DNA of 64,000 bases. It comes from Scenedesmus sp. ARA3 (Eukaryota; Chlorophyta; Chlorophyceae; Sphaeropleales; Scenedesmaceae). Position 1 is the first letter of the stretch. The number at the start of each line of letters is the position of its first letter. The stretch spans positions 4,969-68,968 of the forward strand of contig RWJK01001243.1 in assembly GCA_004335835.1 (NCBI GenBank), given 5' to 3'. Below are positions 56,268-64,000 of this stretch, piece after piece. The notes beneath the pieces were generated by a model. The model did not search any database. It had not been told where the DNA came from and saw only the letters and a list, made by a program, of their open reading frames with translations. The position numbers were made by a program, and so were the translations under genes.

Positions 56268-57944
56268 ATGCTGGCAACTTTCCCCTCCTCCGTTCCTGTC
56301 GCAGCAGTTCTGGCAGGCATCTGGAGGGATGACCTGCGGTTGGTGTCCAAGCCAACATCACAGCAGCAGCAGCTGTTGCAGCCTGCTTCAGTGCCTGGAT
56401 CGCAGGTGCTGCAGCAAGAAACGCCACAACAGCAGCAGCCTGTGCAAATGACCAGCCAGCATCAGGTGCAGCCTCAGCCACAGCAAGCACTAGCAGCACA
56501 CAAAACTCCAGACGACGGCCAGTCAGGGGAGCAGAGAAAGGCAGGTGGTGATCAGCATGCGGTGCCAGCCGCATCAGCAGCTGCACCGGCAGGCACCACT
56601 GCAGTGTCTCCTGCAAGCAGTGCTCCGCGCGTGGGCTACTCAACCGACAGCTACTGGAATGACCGCTATGCAGAGCGCAGCACACACTTTGACTGGTTCT
56701 TCAACTACAGCGCGCTTGCATCTCTGATCAGGGAGACATGCGAGCGCAAAGAACCTTGCCTGCATGTAGGCTGCGGGAACAGTGGCCTTTCGGAGGGCAT
56801 GGTGCACGATGGTTACCAGGTGAGGCCAGCAGTGCTGTGATCAAACTTACAGGGGCCCTGGCAGCTGCTTTTAGGAGGATGTTTTCGCTTGGATTTGGGC
56901 AGCAGTTGCCTCTTACCAACTGTGGGCAGCAGTTGTGGGTGCGTATGCATGTACTGTGGTGCCCGTGTGCATCTTACAGCTCATATGTGTACTGGTGTGC
57001 TTCTCACTGCGGACGCTGTTGCTGCTCTTCGTCACTGCTAGGTCATCAACGTGGACATCTCTGGCGTGGTGATCGAGCAGATGCGCCGCATGAGCAGCCT
57101 GCCCGGGCAGTCTTGGGAGGTGGCCGACTGCCGCTCCATGCCGCAGTACAGCGACGCCTCCTTTGGCAGCGTGCTGGACAAGGGCACGCTCGACGCGGTG
57201 CTCTGCAGCAGCCACGGCCAGACAGACACAGTGGACTACATGAATGAGGTGCACCGCCTGCTGGCTCCTGGCGGCACATTCCTGCTGATCAGCCTTGGGC
57301 AGCCACACGCACGGCTCGCGGCGCTCAACGTGCAGCAGCCACCCGTGGTGGCGTCGTGCAGCGCAGCATCCGGCAGCTCACTCGCTGCAGCCCCCTGCAG
57401 CCCGGGCAGCTCGGCAGGCAGCCTCACGCTGCCGTACCTGTCAGAAACGTACCGCGCAGCGCACGCTGCAGCTGCAGCTGCGCTGGCTGCGGCGTCGGGC
57501 AAGCCAGCCAGCAGCTACAGCTGGACGTGGGAGAGTGTGCAGGTGTACCTTCTGCCCAAGCCCAGCCTGTACTTGGCCAGCGAGCAGAGCCTCGCTGGGC
57601 GCCCCTCAACGCGCACTGCAGCACACTCAGACAAGGATCAGCCTGTGGAGTGGCTGGGGCCGTTTGCGCCTGGGGCGGAGCTGGAGGCAGTTGTAGCTGA
57701 GCAGGGCTTGGACCTGGCGGAGTACTTCACTGGGTTTGCCTGCAAGAAGCGCAGCAGCGACGAGCAGCAGGCCGTGTGTGCAGTGCCGGAGGGCGGGGCG
57801 GTTGTGCTGCCAGTAGCAGCAGCGGTGGTAGCAGCAGCGCCAGATGGGCCCATAGATGAGGAGGAGGCTGGCAGCAGTGAGTGTATCGCAGCTGATCAGC
57901 CTAGCGCTGCCGTGCCGGGTGACGCTGCTGGTGTGAAGGCATGA
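56268..57944 (+). CDS. METTL13/EEF1AKMT4-like class I SAM methyltransferase
   Basis: Two exons (56268-56819, 57042-57944) give 484 residues. After a Gln/Ala/Pro-rich N-terminus of about 120 residues comes the domain. It has YWNDRYAERSTHFDWFFNYS, motif I LHVGCGNSGLSEGM, VINVDISGVVIEQM with the acidic SAM-ribose residue, and DASFGSVLDKGTLDAVLC. The LDKGTLDA string is characteristic of the METTL13/EEF1AKMT4 family. Next comes VHRLLAPGGTFLLISLGQ. These enzymes methylate lysine on eEF1A in animals; the algal substrate is inferred only. An Ala-rich insert (about residues 290-325) separates the core from a WESVQVYLLPKPSLYL strand. The start ATG is the first in frame after the acceptor at 56244. Confidence 0.85.
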
Positions 57945-60900
57945 TTTCATGCGGAAGCGCTGCTGCATGGCTGGTTTGTAGGTCCCATATGGTTCAGGTC
58001 AATGGTGGTGGGTGCGTGCAGGTTCACGCACTTGTGCAGATCATTGTTGTGCATTGGATGCTTTAGGCAGTGGTACCCTGCATGTGTGCTATATAGCTGC
58101 AAACCAGCGGTTGGCTGTAGTGAAGAGCAGCGTCTTGTACTGGTCAGTCTGTGGTTATGCCCTCTCAGTGGTGCCTTGAGCTGGTCGAGTGCGAGTTTGT
58201 GCATAGCCGCATCTTGTGCTCGGTGCTTCGCTGCAGGCACTGTGCGCGCTGTGTGTGCTTCGACCAACAACGTGCTCAGAATTCTTTGCCGGCGCAGCCT
58301 GCTATAGTGCGGCAGGCTGCAGGTGTGCTTTGTGCTGTGCGTTCCACATACTGCTGCGGCGATTGTATGTTGCCTGCTGCTACTGCCACTTGTTGGCATG
58401 GTGCAGTCAGTGGTGGTAGCTGTGTCATTTTGCTGGCATGCAGTGATATGTGGGCTCAACACAGCTTGTGGCTGCTATGTGCATGCACCTGCTGCGCAGA
58501 GCATCTGCAGTTGGTACCAAGCACTTCTTCCCACAGCGTGGCAGTGCGATGCAGCAGCCGATTGACAGTTGACAAAGCACTGCCCGTGCACACCCTGAGT
58601 GGGTATGAGTGGGACTGCACTGGCTTGCTGGTGCCCTCATGGCCACGATTTCAAAGTTTCTGCAGTAGAGGCCTGCTGTACCTGGCCACCATGTTGTGGC
58701 TTGGCCTGGGCACTGCGTGGGGTATCTGCTTCAGGGTGTCCTTGTGACAGTGCCTCAAGCTGCCTCAGGCTGCTGCAATGAAAGCCAAGGCAAGCGCGTG
58801 GGTGGTGGTGACATGCGTGTGTCTGGCGCTGCCCTTGCATGCATGCAGGTACTGTGGAGCCGGGGCGAATCCCTTGGTGCCGTGGACTTTGCGGCCTTGC
58901 AGCCCTTTTGCTGCGTGTGTTTAGGTTTGTGGTAGGCAGATTGCTTGGATTCCCGCAGCTGTTTCAAGACAGCTCATGCATTGTACGTCTCGGTTGCCCC
59001 CCTGTTGTTGAGAGTGGTGGTCGTGTGGGCCCTCTTTGGTTCAGAGTCTGGAAGTCTGTGGCAGCCGTGCCTGCTGATACTTTTTGGCCAAGGCCCTTAT
59101 CGGTGGGTGGCGTTAGAGTAAGCAGCTTGGTTCAAATGGCCATGCTCACAGTCTTCAGCGTGTGTTGTGCAGTGTGGACTTGCGAGGCTTCCAGCGTGAG
59201 CTGCTGCAGCACCTGAATACAGCTGGTCCAACAGAGTCCTTTGCTATGGCTGCTGCGGTTGTGCGTTTGCAGCCGTCAGTATGCGAGCTATTGAAGCGGA
59301 GACAGGCCACCGTTTGCCAAAGATACTAAGGAGGTGATGGCCAGTATGACGGTGGCGCACTCGAGTGTAGGGCGTTGTGTTGTCCTCGCGTGGCTGCGCA
59401 GTCACTCAGTTGTCGGCTCCTCTTTTGCGGGCTGGCGGGTGCTGGCGCCAGTGTGTGGTTTACAATGAGTTGTGAGCGCAGCGTAAGCTCTGCTTGAGCT
59501 GCTCTGTGCTTGCTGTGATGGCCTGTGCATGATGTTTGCGTGCCGGGAGCCTATCACATGTTTTGATATGTTACGTTTGTCTGTCAGGCTGGCGTGTTTG
59601 GAAGTGGTGTGTTCCCTGGCTGCAGCAGCAGCATGCTCTGGCATGCAGTGCTGCTGCAGCGGCTAGGTCGAGGCTGCAGGCCTGGCACTCAGCATCTGAG
59701 CGGCACAGTGCAGTAGTGGCTCACTTGGTGCTGAGGTGTGTGCTCCAGCGCACATCAAACAGCATGCCACTGTGTACTTAAACCTGTGCTGGCTATCCTT
59801 GCTGCTCTGCCTTCTGGTGCGCCGATGGTGGTGTGTTGTGCCCCAGTTGTGTGGTGCTTCAGCAGGCTGTTTTTGTTCTCGGCATGTGCACGTCTCACTG
59901 CAGCGGCGCACTTTGCACGCCGCCTGGCTTTTTGCAAGCTGGTCTACAGCGGTGTTCCTGATTCAGTTTCTGTTTCCTATCGGTTGCTGTCTTTGTGTCG
60001 GTTCCTTGGCTGTGTGATTGTGCTTTGTAGTTGTGCCTGCATGGGAGGGAGGTGGGTGGGGAGGTCGGGCAAGGGGGGGTGAATCAACAGTCAGGGGATG
60101 GGTTGGGATGGGTGGAAGTGTGCCTGCAATGGTTGCAATGACCTTGACTGGCATGCAGCAGCTGTTCTCCCAGCTGCACTTTGGAGCACACACATGTCGT
60201 CTGCATTTGGCGCGGATCAGCAGCTTAGGGATCCTGCTGCATGCGCCTGCAGCTACATCAAACGCACACCATGGTTGACTTTCAAGTGCGCGTGACAGGC
60301 GTAGACAGGCAGTGTCGTAGCGTCTTGCTGCACGTGGTGCGCTCTTCAGGCAAGGCAATTGGCGCCTTGGTGTTACGATGTGACTTTACTTATCCATGCG
60401 GTGTACCACGTGATGCAAGGCATGTATGCAGCTACGTGCTTGCATGCTGCTTGCCAATCCAGTTTTTGTTCTGTAGCCTCTTGGCAGGTGTGCCAGTGGT
60501 TTTCTAGGGTCCTGCATTGCATTAATATGCTTTGCGTTGCATTGCTAGGCCACATTGCACAGACCTGTGTGAGCAGGTGCCCAGATGCTTCTGTGCTTGC
60601 AGCGCACGAGGCAGGGCTGTCAATGTATGCTTGGGTTGCCAGACGGCATTTAGTGCAGTTTTCGATGATATGTTGCACGTCGCCAGCACTTGCTTTCGCG
60701 TGCAACTTGTCAGCTGGCAAATCCCAGGGAGCATTAGCCCAGGTGGTGTCAGCTATTGCTTTGTTCGTCGTTCTGCTCTTTTTCAGCGCAGGCCCTGTGC
60801 TGTCTGCAAAAGCAACAGCAGCTCTTTATCCCTTCGCATCCCTCATGCTCAGCAGCAGCTTGGTGTGAGTGTGTGTGCATGAACCAGGCGCTGGTGAATC

Positions 60901-62390
60901 AATAACACACAGCTATTTCCAGCGCCCTGGCAAGCGCACAGTGATGCATTGGCCTCAACACGTTGCTGGGTTGGTTTGGCATGTGTGGGATGGTGTGCTT
61001 TGTTGCTTGCTCTGCTGGCTTGGCTGTGGCAGCCTGCCACGTGGCGGAGTCTGCAGGTGCAACTGGTGCTGCTCCATGTGGGCTGCAAGCTAGGCTCTGT
61101 GACAACAGACGTGATTTATTCCAGGTAACTTGACTTTTACTACAGGACAGGCGTAGTGCTCTAGTGCATGAGCTCGTGCCCAGCAATTGAGCGCATTGCA
61201 AGGACCCTTTACTTCTGTAACTGTGTGAGTTAACGGTGAGCCAGCTGGCTCTGCAGATACTTCAATCGCAGTGCAAAACAAGCAAGGTTCAAATTGAAGA
61301 AGCTAGTAGGATGACGTGCATGCATGGTAGCTGCAGCCTGCCAAGCACGGCTGACACCCTTGCGCCTGTGCAGTCCAGCTGTCAAGTAGTGCGCAACTCA
61401 GGCCAGCTGATGGAAGCCTTGACTGGTGTTGCTGCGCTGCTAGCAGCTGCCACAGACAATCTGTGCAGCGCACTGCTGTAGCAGATGCACTTTACGCAGC
61501 AGACCTGGTCGCTACACGCCCTACCTGGAGGAATGAAAGTCTGCAGGTGCTAGTCGACTAGACGTCCCTCGAACTGCGCCGACTTGTCTTGACTCAACGC
61601 CTTACAAAAGTTGTGAGTTTTGTCCAAGCCCAAATCAGCTGCCGCAATTCAAATTTCTTCTGATCCTCTTGCACACAAGTTGCACAGCTTGCAGCATCGT
61701 GCCGCAAAGGATCTGAGTAGATCTATGCACACAGTGGTGGCTGCCGTGGTGGCAGCATGCATTGCTGCAGCACATAACACACCTGCATGCAACACGGGCA
61801 CTGCGCGTTGCTCGTTTGCAAGGCTTTCGTGTGCCCAATGCTGCCTGTACGCACAGCACCACTCCACGCAAAAAATGGCATCTGTGCTAACAGAGCCAGC
61901 ACAGGGCACCCCATGCACACCACACCCTCTGTGTCACTCTGTACAACGGCCGCCACGGCACAGCAGCGCTGCACACGCTGCAGCCTACACGAACACGCAC
62001 ACTACTTATCCCAACTACCGGTACATGTCAAGCGGCAATAGAAGGGCGCACATGCTCGCGCACGTTACTCCCAAGTCTTAGCATACACACTCAACTGCAC
62101 ACTGCAGCTCGTTCCCTGGGAGGATCTTTAGGTGACACTCCGCAACTCTACCCTGCATCTCCCCTGCGACTGCAGTACTACACTCGCCCGGTATGGCACA
62201 GCAGCAAGCGAAAACGCTAGTGCACTGTGGCGGCATGCGCAGTGCCATGGTGCACAGGCACAGCTGCCTGCGATGCCATACCACACCAGGGACCCCTTGC
62301 ACACATTTAAAGCACCATACAGGCACTGAAACCACGCACTGCATATACACATCTCTAAGAGTAAACCGTATGCCCCTGCTCTCTGCTCTA
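57945..62390. other. Long gene-poor interval, G/T rich on plus strand to about 61.3 kb
   Basis: No ORF here has recognisable motifs. The plus strand stays G/T rich from 57.95 kb to about 61.3 kb, and the first TGTAA after the methyltransferase stop is at 61216-61220. A very long 3' UTR or a non-coding transcript would fit. From 61.5 to 62.39 kb the composition changes to A/C rich, consistent with the 3' flank of the minus-strand gene at the right edge. Confidence 0.45.
61216..61220 (+). terminator. First TGTAA downstream of the methyltransferase
   Basis: A candidate poly(A) signal 3.27 kb after the stop. It also roughly marks where the G/T-rich strand bias ends. Confidence 0.25.
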
Positions 62391-63573
62391 CTAACTCAGT
62401 CTTTGCAGCCCATGTGAAGGCCTGACAGTGGTGCTCCCTGCTACCACCGGCACAGCAAGGATGCCTGACCCTTGCCGCTGTTGCTGCTGCTGCTGCAGGG
62501 TAGTCTGCAGCAGCCTGCCCTCGTTTGGCAACACTGGCAGCAAAGCGCCGTTGCCGCTGCTGCTGCTGCCTGTACTGCTCAGCATCCCGAGCAAGCTCTG
62601 CTGCTGCGGGAGTGTGGTCACCCTCGAGGTGTATTCCTGCTGCGCCACACCTGCAGCAGACTGCTGCAGCTGCTGCTCCTGAAACGGCTCGCCAGATGCA
62701 ACTGCCACCTGCAACAGACTGTCCTGCACACAGCAGCTGCTGCTGCCGCTTACAGGCTGCTGCTCCAGCTGCGGCGTAGCTTCGACGCAAGGTGGATGCA
62801 ATCTGCCATTGCCATTGCTGGGACTGTCAAGCATGCTCACACCATTGCTGCTGCTGCTGCTGCTGCTGCGTCCGTTTCCGTTGCTGCTCAAGCTAGCCCC
62901 ATTGCTGCTGTGGTCAACTGCCACAGTGCCGCCGCCGCCATCGCTGCTGCTGTCGCTGCTGCCATCAGCAGTTGCCAATGCTGCGCTGGCACTGTCACCT
63001 GCTGCTGCTGCAGCTGCAGCGACAGCCGAGCTCTGCCCTGCTTCCTGCAGTAGCTGTAGCTGTCGCCGCTGCTGCTGCTCCTGCTGTTGTACGTCTACTT
63101 GCTGCTCTACGCTGCTCTGTACCTGCTGCTGCTGCTGTTGCTGCGCCTGCACCTGTTCCTGCTGCTGTGCTGGCATCTGCGGTAAGTCCTGCCACACCGG
63201 CTGCTGCGCACCGGGGTGCAACCGCCGCACCTCCTGCAGAGAGGATGCCACAGAGCGTCGGGCTTCCACTGCTGACTCAGCGAGTGGCACCCAAATCGGC
63301 ACATCCTGCTGCTGCTGCTGCTGCTGAACGGCCAAACTATCTGCTGCTGCTGCTGTGGGTGCTGGGCCTTGCAGCCGCTGCTGCTCCTGCAGCTCCTGCA
63401 GCTCCTGAAGCCGCTGCAGCAGCTGCAGCCTGGTCAGCTTTGAGCGCGGCCGCTGGTGCGGCACCGCAGGGAAGCCAAACAGCAGCAGCTTCAGCCGGGC
63501 CAGCACGCCACGCGGCATGCGGCGCCAGCTGCGCCTGTCGCCCAGCACGCCCCAGTACTCCCGCAGGTCGAGG

Positions 63574-63634
<61 letters not shown>

Positions 63635-64000
63635 GCTCACGGTGTCAGGTCAGGCTGGCAGTAGCAAGCATTGACGTAGGGCGGGGAGGCGAATGCTGCA
63701 TGCACACACGCGGCAGTCAAGCGAGTCAGCCATCTGCCACCATACAACTGGTCCTAGTCTGTGTCGAGTCAGCACCATTACCATCTCAAAGGGATCGCAG
63801 GTTTCGACGTGCGTCCACGTGCGTCGAACTAGACCTCAGATTACAGTTGTTAGACTCAACTGTAAAGGCTGTGGTTGCTGCATGTTTGGCGCTCTATGGA
63901 TCATGGATCAGCGCCTCACCTGTACGTCCGACTGGAAGTGCACATACACCTTGGCCCGCATCAGGTCCGGAAATGCTTGCAGGAACTCCTTGTCTGCATA
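62391..64000 (-). CDS. Unrecognised protein, 3' part only (runs off right edge)
   Basis: Two exons are visible: 63920-64000 (continuing beyond the window) and 62391-63575, joined in phase 0. The conserved-looking part reads DKEFLQAFPDLMRAKVYVHF, then SDVQ, DLDLREYWGVLGDRRSWRRM, PRGVLARLKLLLFGFP and AVPHQRPRSKL. It then enters about 330 residues of Gln/Ser/Ala/Leu low complexity. I do not recognise the family. The basic, Leu-rich stretch before the tail looks structured. The intron between the two exons ends in a long CTG run. Confidence 0.65.
63580..63633 (-). repeat. (CTG)18, sense, at the 3' splice site of the right-edge gene
   Basis: CAG triplets on the plus strand lie 4 bp from the exon boundary at 63575. 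Confidence 0.85.

Noticed and set aside
58151..58747. 198-codon plus-strand ORF downstream of the methyltransferase
   Set aside because: Cys/Leu-rich composition follows from the G/T bias. No motif, no splice partner and no plausible start context.
62472..63674. Plus-strand ORFs of 193, 172 and 230 codons
   Set aside because: Antisense to the low-complexity exon of the right-edge gene. They consist of Cys/Leu/Ala runs from the same triplets.
1..64000. tRNA, rRNA or organellar genes
   Set aside because: No cloverleaf-like T-arm or rRNA signature was noticed. Composition and introns are those of nuclear protein-coding DNA.

Overview
The window looks like nuclear DNA of a chlorophycean green alga. 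The genes are split by many short spliceosomal introns with GT..AG borders. Coding regions are full of Ala/Gln/Ser runs from CAG/GCA/AGC triplets. Several proteins are typical of this group: a CP12-tailed chloroplast adenylate kinase, 15-cis-zeta-carotene isomerase, a CALK-like Aurora kinase, and a receptor-type cyclase with C-type-lectin and PAN-like ectodomains. Exon models were built by hand from splice signals and reading phase. Every model described as complete adds up to a multiple of three.

Layout, left to right. 1-2783: decayed hAT transposon (minus), running off the left edge. 3102-4501: 3' part of a sterol-glucosyltransferase-like gene (plus) with a one-base frameshift. 5140-7613: Z-ISO (plus). 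8094-12595: a secreted-looking protein built from tandemly duplicated phase 0-0 exons (plus), one of them frameshifted. 14190-17649: adenylate kinase (minus), divergent from a small CX5R phosphatase at 17861-19956 (plus). 21340-36766: a 23-exon, 1,989-residue receptor cyclase (minus). 37569-42809: an ammonium transporter with a 612-residue tail (minus). 46204-50455: an Aurora/CALK-like kinase (minus). 52452-55379: an AIDA-like C2 protein (minus), divergent from 55708-57944, where an 89-aa ORF and a METTL13-like methyltransferase appear to share one spliced transcript (plus). 62391-64000: the 3' end of an unrecognised gene (minus). The long stretches at 42.8-46.2 kb and 57.9-62.4 kb show no convincing genes.

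The most unusual feature is a recurring pattern. In the cyclase gene and the adenylate kinase gene, introns carry extra partial copies of the adjoining exon edge together with its splice site. The copies are usually spaced about 105-140 bp and occur at roughly a dozen exon borders. A second pattern is (CTG)n runs, in sense orientation, lying directly against 3' splice sites of several unrelated genes. The cyclase is also notable because its C1 domain keeps the metal-binding aspartates and lacks the Asn/Arg pair, while C2 has the reverse. This is the complementary division seen in mammalian transmembrane adenylyl cyclases, here within a protein with one evident membrane span.
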